Source: Nostoc sp. MG11 (GTDB lineage Bacteria; Cyanobacteriota; Cyanobacteriia; Cyanobacteriales; Nostocaceae). Taken from it: DNA of 64,000 bases. The position numbers were made by a program, and so were the translations under genes. The notes under the pieces were generated by a model, which saw nothing but the letters and a program-made list of their open reading frames with translations, was not told where the DNA came from and ran no database searches. Each line of letters starts with the position of its first letter. Position 1 is the first letter of the stretch. This document shows, in pieces, positions 8,399-16,810 of this stretch. Location: positions 52,317 to 116,316 of the forward strand of contig NZ_JACXXN010000019.1 in assembly GCF_014904695.1 (NCBI RefSeq). Reading direction: 5' to 3'.

Positions 8399-8799
8399 CA
8401 CCGATATTTTTTCTGAGATTCTCAAGGGTATTAATCAACGAGTTGCAGTTAGAGCTTCCAGCTATCGTAGTATTTTTGGTTACTATACCATCTGTACCAT
8501 TACAGTCTTAGAGATATGTCAAAGGCTGGCATAAGCGTTGACAAGAAGATAAGATTCGGCAGTTTTTTATTGAAATTATTGAGGCAGAAGTGTTAACACT
8601 ACAACTCAGTGATGCTGAGTTAGCGGGACGCATTTATGCAGATTTAGAACGAACGGGGCAACCGATAGGACTTGCTGATGCTATGATTGCTGCCATTGCA
8701 ATCCAACAAGACTTAACCTTAGTAAGTGGCAATTTATCACACTATCAGCGAATTAAAGTATTGGGTTACAGCCTGAAGCTGGATAATTGGCGAATATAA
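8379..8799 (+). pseudogene. VapC-type PIN-domain toxin, frameshifted and with a nonsense codon
   Basis: From a TTG at 8379 the frame reads LDKVLIDTDIFSEILKG, the N-terminal PIN motif with the first catalytic Asp, and continues to TITVLEI near 8516. One extra base (GAGATA-T-GTC) then shifts the frame; the continuation VKGWHKR is followed by TGA where CGA would be expected (8536-8538). The rest (QEDKIRQFFIEIIEAEV ... GLADAMIAAIAIQ ... LTLVSGNLSHYQRI) is a normal PIN C-terminus with its conserved LADAMIAA acidic site and ends at 8799. The toxin RNase is thus inactivated by two lesions while the antitoxin upstream is intact. Confidence 0.8.
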
Positions 8800-8877
8800 A
8801 AGTTAACTAGATCCATTAATAAACTACCTTTGGTCTGGGACAGGGCAAAATAAAGACATATAAGAGCGATTGCCTGT

Positions 8878-10014
8878 ATGAGCTACTGCCTTAATCCCCG
8901 TTGTCCAAAACCGGAAAATCCTCATGATGTCAAGTTTTGCTTAACTTGTGGTGCTAAGTTACTGCTCAAAGAACGCTACCGTGCCATCAAACCGATAGGA
9001 CAAGGCGGTTTTGGCAGAACCTTCTTAGCTGTGGATGAGGATAAACCCTCTAAACCCCGCTGTGTGATTAAGCAATTTTATCCCCAAGCCCAAGGCACTA
9101 ACACAGTGCAAAAAGCTGTGGAGTTATTCACCCAAGAAGCGGTACAGTTAGATGAATTGGGCAAACATCCCCAAATTCCTGAACTGCTGGCATATTTCAC
9201 TCACGAAGACCGCCAGTATCTTGTACAAGAATTTATAGATGGGCAAAACTTAGCTCAGGAATTGGTGCAAAAAGGGGCTTTCAATGAAACGCAGATTCGG
9301 CAACTATTGAATGATTTATTGCCAGTGCTGCAATTTTGTCATGCCAGACAAGTGATTCACCGCGATATTAAGCCAGAAAATATTATTTTACGCCAGAGCG
9401 ATCGCAAACTAGTTGTAGTAGATTTTGGTGCTTCTAAATCTGCCACCAGCACCGCTTTAAATAGAACTGGTACTAGTATAGGTAGTCCCGAATATGTCGC
9501 CCCTGAGCAAATTAGAGGTAGGGCTGTTTTTGCTAGTGATATCTACAGCTTGGGTGCGACTTGTATTAATCTATTAACTGGGCGATCGCCATTCGACTCG
9601 TATGATACTAACAACGATAAATGGGTTTGGCAGCAATACTTGCAAACTCCCGTCAACAATCAGTTGAGTCGCATTCTCGACAAAATGCTGGAAAGTATCC
9701 CAATTCGGCGTTATCAAACAGCAGATGAAGTCCTCCAAGATTTAAATGGACATTCACCAGTGGCTACTACAGCAACGATACCCGTTAAGCCTATCACTCA
9801 ATCCCCACCTTCTGCACCACCCTTTGTCACGAAATCTCCGAGTCAAATTGAGCAAGAATTAGAAGAGATGAAAACTCAATTTATGGGTGGTGCAAAACCC
9901 CAACAAAATAAAATAAAACCGCCAAATCCAACACCTCAGCCTTCTAGCCCAAGCAAATTAGATGAAGAATTAGAGGAATTAAAAGCTAAATATCTTGGTA
10001 ATAACAACTCCTAG
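8878..10014 (+). CDS. Serine/threonine protein kinase with N-terminal zinc ribbon
   Basis: 378 residues. An N-terminal zinc ribbon has Cys at positions 4, 9, 22 and 25 (CLNPRC..., FCLTCGAK). The Hanks-type kinase domain (about 33-290) carries GQGGFGRTF (P-loop), VIKQF (ATP-anchoring Lys), HRDIKPENII (catalytic loop), DFGASK (Mg binding) and SPEYVAPEQIRG (activation segment), all intact. A proline-rich linker follows, with two copies of a short acidic motif (SQIEQELEEMKTQFMGG; SKLDEELEELKAKYLGN). This architecture is common among cyanobacterial Pkn proteins. There is no membrane span, so it acts in the cytosol. Substrates are unknown. Confidence 0.9.
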   Translation: MSYCLNPRCPKPENPHDVKFCLTCGAKLLLKERYRAIKPIGQGGFGRTFLAVDEDKPSKPRCVIKQFYPQAQGTNTVQKAVELFTQEAVQLDELGKHPQIPELLAYFTHEDRQYLVQEFIDGQNLAQELVQKGAFNETQIRQLLNDLLPVLQFCHARQVIHRDIKPENIILRQSDRKLVVVDFGASKSATSTALNRTGTSIGSPEYVAPEQIRGRAVFASDIYSLGATCINLLTGRSPFDSYDTNNDKWVWQQYLQTPVNNQLSRILDKMLESIPIRRYQTADEVLQDLNGHSPVATTATIPVKPITQSPPSAPPFVTKSPSQIEQELEEMKTQFMGGAKPQQNKIKPPNPTPQPSSPSKLDEELEELKAKYLGNNNS

Positions 10015-10072
10015 TACCAATTCGTAATTCTTAATGAGCTACGCTAATAGCAATTCTTTACCCAACACTCTT

Positions 10073-10104
10073 AAAAAAAAGTGACTCTGAGTTTCAGAGT
10101 CACT
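10073..10104 (-). terminator. Rho-independent terminator of gnd
   Basis: Perfect 11-bp stem (10080-10090 with 10094-10104) and a three-base loop. On the reverse strand it is followed by eight T residues (10073-10080 as A on the plus strand). It lies 64 bases past the gnd stop codon. It may also stop the kinase transcript from the other side. Confidence 0.85.
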
Positions 10105-10167
10105 AGTAAATCTAAATTTTGAAGCTTTCTAAACTTTTACAATCTACGGATGTTGAGACATGAAAGT

Positions 10168-11598
10168 TTACTTTTCGGATTCAGCAATAGGAACCCATTC
10201 AGTGTGGAAGCTTCCGGGCTTATCAAGACGTAGGTAAGTATGTGCGCCAAAGTAGTCACGTTGTGCTTGAGTCAGATTTTGAGGTAAGCGATCGCGGCGA
10301 TAGCTGTCAAAATAATCCAATGATGCACTAAATGCTGGCACTGGAATTCCCAATTGTGCTGCTGTCATTATCACTTCTCGCCAAGCTGTTTGTCTGTCGA
10401 GAATAGTCTGCTTAAATTCAGGAGCTAATAACAGATTAGGTAATGCTGGATTTTCGCTAAAAGCCTTCTTAATCTTATTCAAGAAGCCAGCGCGAATAAT
10501 ACAGCCACCCTTCCAAATCCGCGCCAATTCACCCAGATTCAAATTCCAGTTATATGTCTTTGAAGCTGTAGATAGCAGTGCCATCCCTTGAGCGTAAGAA
10601 CAGATTTTTGAGCAGTAGAGGGCATCCCGCACTTTGTTGACAAAATCCTTAATTTGTCCATCATACTTGCCATTTGGGCCTGTAAGGACTTTGGATGCTG
10701 CCACCCGTTCTTCTTTAATGGAAGATATAATCCGGGCATTCACCGCTGCTGTAATTGTTGGAATAGAAACTCCCAATTCCAGCGCAGTCTGGACAGTCCA
10801 GCGTCCAGTTCCCTTTTGACCTGCTGCATCAACAATCAAATCAACCAACGGTAGATTGGTTTCAGGGTCAATGTAAGGGAAGATATTTGAGGTAATCTCA
10901 ATCAAAAATGAATTGAGTTCATCGGTGGTGTTCCACTCAGTAAACACCTCATGTAGCTGAATATGGTCAAGTCCAGCAGCATTTTTCAGCAAGTCGTAGG
11001 CTTCAGCAATCAACTGCATATCGCCATACTCAATGCCGTTGTGTACCATTTTGACGTAGTGACCAGAACCACCAGGGCCAATATACGTTACGCAAGGGCC
11101 ATCATCGACTTGAGCAGCAATTTTGTTGAAAATTGGCGATAGATACTCGTAGGAGCTTTTTGTACCTCCAGGCATTAGAGAAGGGCCATTTAACGCCCCT
11201 TCTTCACCGCCACTGACACCCATACCAAGATACCGAAGCCCAGCGGGTTCTAATTCCTGAGTGCGTCGTTCCGTATCTTCAAACCAAGAGTTGCCACCGT
11301 CAATAATGATATCGCCTTCATCTAGTAAGGGTCTGAGTTGAGAAATCACCGCATCTACTGGCTTACCAGCTTGCACCATCACAAGGATTTTGCGGGGACG
11401 TTCCAATGAGGCGACAAATTCTTCTAGTGTAAAGGCGGCTTTGACGTTCCGTCCTGGCGCACGCTGCGCCATAAAAGCATCCGTTTTTTCTCGGGAGCGG
11501 TTGTAAACTGCAATTGGGAAGCCATTACGCTCGACGTTTAGAGCGATATTCTCGCCCATTACAGCTAAACCAATCACACCAAAGCTTTGTAGTGTCAT
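10168..11598 (-). CDS. gnd: 6-phosphogluconate dehydrogenase, decarboxylating
   Basis: 476 residues, the usual length for the bacterial NADP-dependent enzyme. Visible motifs are the Rossmann start GVIGLAVMGENIALN with NRS (NADP phosphate binding), MGVSGGEEGALNGPSLMPGG (substrate binding), GSGHYVKMVHNGIEYGDMQ (catalytic Lys in the family signature), and a C-terminal RDYFGAHTYLR. It catalyses 6-phosphogluconate to ribulose 5-phosphate with release of CO2 and NADPH in the oxidative pentose phosphate pathway, the main reductant source in darkness and in heterocysts. It is monocistronic with its own terminator. Confidence 0.97.
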   Translation of the reverse strand: MTLQSFGVIGLAVMGENIALNVERNGFPIAVYNRSREKTDAFMAQRAPGRNVKAAFTLEEFVASLERPRKILVMVQAGKPVDAVISQLRPLLDEGDIIIDGGNSWFEDTERRTQELEPAGLRYLGMGVSGGEEGALNGPSLMPGGTKSSYEYLSPIFNKIAAQVDDGPCVTYIGPGGSGHYVKMVHNGIEYGDMQLIAEAYDLLKNAAGLDHIQLHEVFTEWNTTDELNSFLIEITSNIFPYIDPETNLPLVDLIVDAAGQKGTGRWTVQTALELGVSIPTITAAVNARIISSIKEERVAASKVLTGPNGKYDGQIKDFVNKVRDALYCSKICSYAQGMALLSTASKTYNWNLNLGELARIWKGGCIIRAGFLNKIKKAFSENPALPNLLLAPEFKQTILDRQTAWREVIMTAAQLGIPVPAFSASLDYFDSYRRDRLPQNLTQAQRDYFGAHTYLRLDKPGSFHTEWVPIAESEK

Positions 11599-11905
11599 AA
11601 ACTATGTTTGGCTAACTCTTGCAGATCCTTTTATCTTTAAGGGTAGTCCGAGATTTTCGCTTCTCTCCTAAAGAAGACCTTAAGAGTTGATATAAACGAC
11701 AAAAATCCACAACTAACATAGATAATTAATTTTAATTTGTATCTAAATCAACAATTGACTTGCAAAATTGGCAAAATTGTTTAGTTAAGGGATTGGGGGC
11801 TGGTAACTAAGTACTAGGGACTAGGAAATTCTCTCTTAATTCCCCATATCTGAATCCCCAATATCTCATCCCTAGTCAAAGGACGCAATAAGGAGTAACC
11901 AAATA
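11599..11905. other. Divergent intergenic region between gnd and ycf66
   Basis: 307 bases with no gene. It contains the gnd promoter on the left and, at about 11780-11880, a stretch of the Nostoc-type degenerate repeat (GGGGGCTGG ... TAGGGACTAGG ... CCCCAATATCTCATCCCTAGTC). An AAGGAG lies 10 bases before the ycf66 ATG. Confidence 0.5.
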
Positions 11906-12646
11906 ATGCTGGCATATGTCCTAGCTTTAGTGGTCGGTCTTGGTAGTTTAGCCATTTACATAGCAGCTTTCTTTTTCCCAGAAATCCACCGTAAGAATGA
12001 CTTTATCTGGAGCGGTGTAGGACTTTTTTACGCTCTAGTATTATGGGTGTTTGCACCACGCATTTCTGGAGGGTTGTTGCTGGGTCATGTGGCTAGTGTG
12101 GCTCTTTTGGTTTGGTTTGGCTGGCAAACTCTTTCATTACGTCGGCAACTAACCCCACTGCTACAACAAACCCAAGTACCGAGTCCTGAGACAGTAAAAA
12201 CTAGCATTCAGGAACAGGTCAATAAGTTGTCTGTTCAGGGACGACTTGCTCAGCTGCAACAGGGAATTAGTAATACCTTCGGTGGCGTGAAAGGCAAGGT
12301 GCAACAGACTGTAAGTAAAAAAATACCCACTTCCAAACCTGAAGATATTACCTCTGTACTAACAGAGCACCCTGTTGTTGAGATTGTAGACAAAACTACT
12401 CCCATACCAGAACAACCAGCAGAGGACGCGGCTGCTACTACAGACACCGAAGCAAAAATCGAGAGTATACCGGAAGCAATTCCACCCAATCCCCCATCTC
12501 CAGAATTGGTGCAAGCAGCTCAAGCAGATGCCGAAACTGAGGACAAACAACCAATTCCTGTAGAGGAAATTGCTCCAGATGCGGTACTTGCGCCGCCAGC
12601 GGAAACGTCACCTGAGGTAATACCGCCTGATAATCAGGCTAGTTGA
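11906..12646 (+). CDS. ycf66: Ycf66 family protein
   Basis: A 246-residue protein whose N-terminal 75 residues are the Ycf66 domain. It has three membrane spans (YVLALVVGLGSLAIYIAAFF; FIWSGVGLFYALVLWVFA; GLLLGHVASVALLVWFGW) followed by QTLSLRRQLTP. The family is shared by cyanobacteria and some plastids and its role is unknown. The C-terminal 170 residues are a low-complexity acidic and proline-rich cytosolic tail (repeated PxPxE, VEEIAPD), which is poorly conserved in the family. An AAGGAG ribosome binding site is present and a hairpin follows the stop. Confidence 0.85.
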   Translation: MLAYVLALVVGLGSLAIYIAAFFFPEIHRKNDFIWSGVGLFYALVLWVFAPRISGGLLLGHVASVALLVWFGWQTLSLRRQLTPLLQQTQVPSPETVKTSIQEQVNKLSVQGRLAQLQQGISNTFGGVKGKVQQTVSKKIPTSKPEDITSVLTEHPVVEIVDKTTPIPEQPAEDAAATTDTEAKIESIPEAIPPNPPSPELVQAAQADAETEDKQPIPVEEIAPDAVLAPPAETSPEVIPPDNQAS

Positions 12647-12650
12647 ATTT

Positions 12651-12692
12651 AGTGAAACCCAACGTTAACTAAACATGATGTTGGGTTTCACT
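12651..12692 (+). terminator. Hairpin downstream of ycf66
   Basis: AGTGAAACCCAAC (12651-12663) pairs exactly with 12680-12692 across a 16-base loop. It starts four bases after the ycf66 stop. The T run after it is weak (CTTGTTTT further on). It could serve both the plus-strand gene and the reverse-strand PIN fragment that ends here. Confidence 0.55.
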
Positions 12693-12919
12693 CAACTTGT
12701 TTTAATGTTCTGCCACAAATCGGCTGACACAAACCTAGATAAGTGACCAACATTAGTTGTTGCAATTACTACATCTAAAACAGCAAGAGTTACAGCTTGA
12801 GCTACTAAAATTATGTCACCGTCAATCGTCTTATCACTAGCTAGTGGTGAAAATCTGAGTTTTTCAGGACAGATTAAAAAGTATTCGCAGTAGTAAAATG
12901 AAGAAGCAACGTTTTTCAA
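12692..12919 (-). pseudogene. C-terminal fragment of a PIN-domain (VapC) toxin
   Basis: The 75-residue frame contains FSPLASDKTIDGDIILVAQAV and DVVIATTNVGHLSRFVSADLW. These are the C-terminal half of a VapC-like PIN protein, with the third acidic site and the conserved TTNVGHL turn. The N-terminal half with the first catalytic Asp is absent, and the frame begins only 15 bases from the end of the next gene. It is a truncated remnant, probably produced by a deletion next to the DUF5615 gene. Confidence 0.65.
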
Positions 12920-12934
12920 AAAAATAACAACTTC

Positions 12935-13297
12935 CTAAAAGAGAGGCAAAAACTCTATACGGTCTTGATACTCGTTATCAAACGAACCTTCAGCTATCAA
13001 AAGTAACTGTTCAAGATTTTCACCAAAGCTTAATTTCGGATTCAGGATGAATATTCCCGGCACATGATGCTTTTGAGCTACATGATCTGCCAAGTGAACT
13101 GGCATAGATTTACGGTTGTTAGTGACTAGAATACAATCATTTTCTTCATACCAAACCCAAATTTCTGGGTCTAGAGTTCCCTTCTGTGGAGTAGTCAAGT
13201 CACCAACTGCTACTACAAATAGATCAGGCTTTAGGCGGCGGAGTTGAATTGTGTAAATTGGATCAACATTCTCATCTATGAGATACTTGAGCGCCAT
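12935..13297 (-). CDS. DUF5615-type PIN-like toxin
   Basis: 120 residues starting MALKYLIDENVDPIY, the family opening with its Asp-Glu-Asn acidic site. It continues with the middle motif NDCILVTNNRKSMPVHL (usually LVTxDxD or LVTNNRKS) and HVPGIFIL. DUF5615 proteins have a Mut7-C/PIN-like fold and are predicted RNases. The gene starts four bases after the stop of a DUF433-type gene, the classic antitoxin-toxin order. The pair looks intact and may be an active toxin-antitoxin unit. Confidence 0.85.
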   Translation of the reverse strand: MALKYLIDENVDPIYTIQLRRLKPDLFVVAVGDLTTPQKGTLDPEIWVWYEENDCILVTNNRKSMPVHLADHVAQKHHVPGIFILNPKLSFGENLEQLLLIAEGSFDNEYQDRIEFLPLF

Positions 13298-13301
13298 GAG
13301 T

Positions 13302-13622
13302 TTAAATGGCCATTTTTTCAGCTTTTAATTTTCGTAGTCTCTCTACAACTGGGTTTGGGTTGCGACGTTGCTCTTCTCTCATGCGATCGCCCCACTCTAA
13401 CCAATCGGTCATGTATGCATCCACTGATTGCTTATTGTGTAAGTAATAGAGAATAGTTGCATAGACTTGTTCTAAAGTCAATGAGGTGTAAGTCTTGGCA
13501 ATCTCTTCTGGAGTTTTGGCATGGAAGAGGTAGTCAAAGAGAATCGTCTCAATTCCTACCCGTGTACTCTTAAGTCGAATATCATCGGGAGCTAGAAAGT
13601 TAAAGTAGTCTTCAAGTTGCAT
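13302..13622 (-). CDS. DUF433-type antitoxin
   Basis: 106 residues. The fold is that of DUF433/VapB-like winged helix proteins: a strand hairpin (IRLKSTRVGIETILFDYL), then the helix-turn-helix KTPEEIAKTYTSLTLEQVYATILYYLHNK. The C-terminal charged tail (RMREEQRRNPNPVVERLRKLKAEK) is probably the toxin-binding part. The gene is first in a two-gene operon with the DUF5615-type toxin (gap of four bases). DUF433 antitoxins bind their own promoter, which would lie in 13623-13740. Confidence 0.85.
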   Translation of the reverse strand: MQLEDYFNFLAPDDIRLKSTRVGIETILFDYLFHAKTPEEIAKTYTSLTLEQVYATILYYLHNKQSVDAYMTDWLEWGDRMREEQRRNPNPVVERLRKLKAEKMAI

Positions 13623-13804
13623 AGTTAGCTGAGGTTAATGATATATGTATTCTATGATCCTAGCATTCAGGCAATTTGAGCGATCGCTCAAATTGTCTTA
13701 AATGGGCTTAACGTTAATGACGATGAATAATATAGCGAATTTTGGTTTTGATGCCATCTTCTATAATTAATAGAACCTGCACAACTAATCTTAGGCATGA
13801 GACT

Positions 13805-16720
13805 GTGACCGAATCAGGAAGCTATAAAGATACTGTAAACTTACCCAAAACTAACTTTGATATGCGGGCAAACGCCATCAAGCGTGAGCCTGAAATCCAA
13901 AAATTTTGGGAAGAAAATAAAATTTACGATCGCCTCTCCAAAGAAAACCCAGGCGAATTATTTATACTGCATGATGGGCCTCCCTACGCTAATGGCTCAC
14001 TTCATAGTGGTCATGCTTTAGGTCAAATTCTTAAAGATATTGTTAATCGCTACCAACTACTACAAGGACGTAAAATTCGTTATGTGCCTGGTTGGGATTG
14101 CCACGGCTTGCCAATTGAACTGAAAGTTTTGCAGAATATGAAGCCAGCAGAGCGGCAAAACTTAACACCTTTACAACTGCGGCAAAAAGCGAAAGCATTT
14201 GCTCTAGAAGCAGTGGAAGATCAAAGTAAAACCTGTAAGCGCTTCGGAATGTGGGGTGATTTTGAACACCCTTATCTCACTCTCCAGCCGGAATACGAAG
14301 CAGCGCAAATTGGTGTATTAGGTCAGATGTTCTTAAAAGGATACATCTATCGTGGTTTGAAGCCTGTTCACTGGAGTCCCAGTTCTAAAACTGCTTTGGC
14401 AGAAGCCGAGTTAGAATATCCAGAAGGCCACACTTCCCGCAGTATCTATGCAGCTTTTCCAATTACAGGTTTGGCGGAGGGTATTAAACCGCTGTTGGGA
14501 GAATATCTGTCGGAATTAGGTGTGGCTATTTGGACAACTACGCCTTGGACAATTCCGGGGAATTTGGCTGTGGCGGTGAATGCAGATTTAAACTACGCGG
14601 TGGTGGAAGTCTCACGCCAAGACGCAGAGACGCAAGGTAATCTTAGCGCCTTTGCGCCTTTGCGCGAGATAAATTTCAAATATCTAATCGTTGCGGCAGA
14701 TTTGGTGGAGAGTTTATCTTCGACGTTGGGAGTTGAGTTAACTGTAAAAACCATATTCAAAGGGAAAGATTTAGAACATACTACCTACCGTCATCCGCTA
14801 TTTGACCGTGAAAGTCCGATTGTTATAGGTGGTGATTATATCACTACTGAGTCGGGTACTGGGTTGGTACACACTGCCCCCGGTCATGGTCAAGAAGATT
14901 ACATAGTCGGTCAGCGTTATGGTTTGCCTATCCTCGCGCCAGTGGATGATAATGGTAACTTTACCCAAGAAGCGGGAGAGTTTGCTGGGTTGAATGTACT
15001 GGGTGATGGTAATCAGGCGGTAATTGATGCACTGACAGCGGCGGGTTGTTTGTTGAAAGAAGAACCTTACCAACACAAATATCCCTATGATTGGCGGACG
15101 AAAAAGCCGACGATTTTCCGCGCTACTGAACAATGGTTTGCTTCGGTGGAGGGATTTAGGGAAGAAGCATTAAAGGCGATCGCTTCGGTAAAATGGATTC
15201 CAGCCCAAGGTGAAAATCGCATCACGCCAATGGTGGCAGAGCGTTCTGATTGGTGTATCTCCCGTCAGCGTTCTTGGGGTGTACCCATTCCCGTTTTCTA
15301 CGATGAAGAAACAGGAGAACCACTGCTAAATGCAGAAACCATCGCTCACGTCCAAGCAATCATTGCCGAAAAAGGTTCTGACGCTTGGTGGGAACTGTCG
15401 GTAGAGAAATTGTTACCAGAATCTTATCGTCATAATGGTCGGTCTTACCGCAAAGGTATGGACACGATGGATGTATGGTTTGATTCTGGCTCATCTTGGG
15501 CAGCTGTTACCAAGCAGCGTCCAGAGTTACACTACCCAGCCGATATGTACTTAGAAGGTTCAGACCAACATCGCGGCTGGTTTCAGTCAAGTTTGCTTAC
15601 TAGTGTAGCTGTGAATGACTGTGCGCCTTACAAAACTGTGCTAACTCACGGCTTTGTACTCGATGAACAAGGGCGGAAGATGAGTAAGTCAGAAGGGAAT
15701 GTGGTTGACCCGAATACAATCATTGAAGGCGGGAAAAATCAAAAACAAGAACCGCCTTATGGTGCAGATGTCTTGCGGTTGTGGGTATCATCGGTGGATT
15801 ACTCTGCTGATGTACGCATTGGTAAAAACATCATCAAGCAACTGAATGATGTGAGAGGCAAGATTCGCAATACAGCGCGGTTTTTGTTGGGTAGCTTGCA
15901 TGATTTCAACCCCGAAACAGACTCAGTACCCTTTGAGGAATTGCCAGAACTTGACCGCTACATGCTACACCGCATCACCGAGGTGTTTCAGGAAGTGACA
16001 GAAGCGTTTGATAGTTTCCAATTCTTCCGCTTTTTCCAAACAGTGCAGAATTTCTGCGTTGTGGATTTATCTAACTTTTATTTAGATGTTGCCAAAGATA
16101 GACTGTACATCAGTGCTCCTAATACATTTCGCCGTCGCAGCTGTCAAACAGTGCTGAAGATAGCTTTAGAAAATTTAGCACGAGCGATCGCCCCAGTACT
16201 ATGCCACACAGCTGAAGATATCTGGCAATATTTCCCCTACAAAACACCCTACAAATCGGTGTTTGAATCAGGCTGGGTGCAGATAGACCAAAAATGGCTT
16301 AATCCTGAATTAGCAGAATTTTGGCAACAAGTCCGGCAAATCCGCACTGAGGTCAATAAGGTGCTAGAACAAGCCAGGATAGAAAAGCTAATTGGTTCTT
16401 CTTTAGAAGCCAAAGCATTGCTGTATATAGCTGACGAACAATTACGCTCCTCAGTAAAAACATTGAATACAGCCATTGGTAACGGTATCAATGAACTCCG
16501 CTATCTGTTCCTTACTTCCCAAGTAGAATTGTTAGATTCTCCTGACAAACTGCGAGACGTGAAATACAACTTGCAGACTGACACCTGGGGAATTGGTGTA
16601 GTGAATGCAGATGGGGAAAAGTGCGATCGCTGCTGGAACTACTCCACCCATGTGGGAGAATCAGCAGAACATCCCCTAATTTGCGAACGTTGCGTTGCAG
16701 CCTTAGCCGGAGAGTTCTAA
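13805..16720 (+). CDS. ileS: Isoleucyl-tRNA synthetase
   Basis: A class I synthetase charging tRNA-Ile. Visible are the HIGH-type motif PPYANGSLHSGHALG, the editing (CP1) domain with TTPWTIPGNLAVAVN and GTGLVHTAPGHGQEDY, the KMSKS motif (GRKMSKSEGN), WFQSSLL, the anticodon-binding domain, and a C-terminal zinc finger (CDRCWNY, CERCV). I prefer the GTG at 13805, giving a product that opens with TESGSYKDTVNLPKTNFDMR. An in-frame ATG at 13751 and TTG at 13742 would add 18-21 residues that do not look conserved. About 20 residues near the start of the editing domain (nucleotides 14611-14670) are encoded by an interspersed repeat. Confidence 0.95.
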   Translation: MTESGSYKDTVNLPKTNFDMRANAIKREPEIQKFWEENKIYDRLSKENPGELFILHDGPPYANGSLHSGHALGQILKDIVNRYQLLQGRKIRYVPGWDCHGLPIELKVLQNMKPAERQNLTPLQLRQKAKAFALEAVEDQSKTCKRFGMWGDFEHPYLTLQPEYEAAQIGVLGQMFLKGYIYRGLKPVHWSPSSKTALAEAELEYPEGHTSRSIYAAFPITGLAEGIKPLLGEYLSELGVAIWTTTPWTIPGNLAVAVNADLNYAVVEVSRQDAETQGNLSAFAPLREINFKYLIVAADLVESLSSTLGVELTVKTIFKGKDLEHTTYRHPLFDRESPIVIGGDYITTESGTGLVHTAPGHGQEDYIVGQRYGLPILAPVDDNGNFTQEAGEFAGLNVLGDGNQAVIDALTAAGCLLKEEPYQHKYPYDWRTKKPTIFRATEQWFASVEGFREEALKAIASVKWIPAQGENRITPMVAERSDWCISRQRSWGVPIPVFYDEETGEPLLNAETIAHVQAIIAEKGSDAWWELSVEKLLPESYRHNGRSYRKGMDTMDVWFDSGSSWAAVTKQRPELHYPADMYLEGSDQHRGWFQSSLLTSVAVNDCAPYKTVLTHGFVLDEQGRKMSKSEGNVVDPNTIIEGGKNQKQEPPYGADVLRLWVSSVDYSADVRIGKNIIKQLNDVRGKIRNTARFLLGSLHDFNPETDSVPFEELPELDRYMLHRITEVFQEVTEAFDSFQFFRFFQTVQNFCVVDLSNFYLDVAKDRLYISAPNTFRRRSCQTVLKIALENLARAIAPVLCHTAEDIWQYFPYKTPYKSVFESGWVQIDQKWLNPELAEFWQQVRQIRTEVNKVLEQARIEKLIGSSLEAKALLYIADEQLRSSVKTLNTAIGNGINELRYLFLTSQVELLDSPDKLRDVKYNLQTDTWGIGVVNADGEKCDRCWNYSTHVGESAEHPLICERCVAALAGEF
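14611..14670 (+). repeat. Interspersed imperfect palindrome translated in frame inside ileS
   Basis: CTCACGCCAAGACGCAGAGA... on the left pairs imperfectly with ...GCGCCTTTGCGCGAGAT on the right. This is the 'ACGC(A/C)AAGACGCAGAGACGC / CTTTGCGCCTTTGCGC' repeat that is usual in intergenic DNA of Nostoc-like genomes (a partial copy is at 21083). Here it is exactly 60 bases long and adds the residues SRQDAETQGNLSAFAPLREI to the synthetase without a stop. Confidence 0.7.
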
Positions 16721-16727
16721 AAAAAGA

Positions 16728-16800
16728 AATTTCTCTGTGTCTTTGTGTCTCTGTGGTTAACAAAATAGTTTTTTACCATAAAGGCACTAAGACACAAAAC
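16728..16800 (+). repeat. Imperfect palindromic repeat between convergent genes
   Basis: TCTCTGTGTCTTTGTGTCTC on the left and GGCACTAAGACACAAAAC on the right form an imperfect inverted repeat of the same class as the ileS insert. It fills the gap between the convergent ileS and parA genes. It could form a long hairpin acting as a terminator in both directions. Confidence 0.55.
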
Positions 16801-16810
16801 TAGCTACTAT

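Noticed and set aside
8130..8438. 102-codon reverse frame opposite the antitoxin gene
   Set aside because: Shadow of the antitoxin, which has the strong ribosome site and antitoxin-like sequence.
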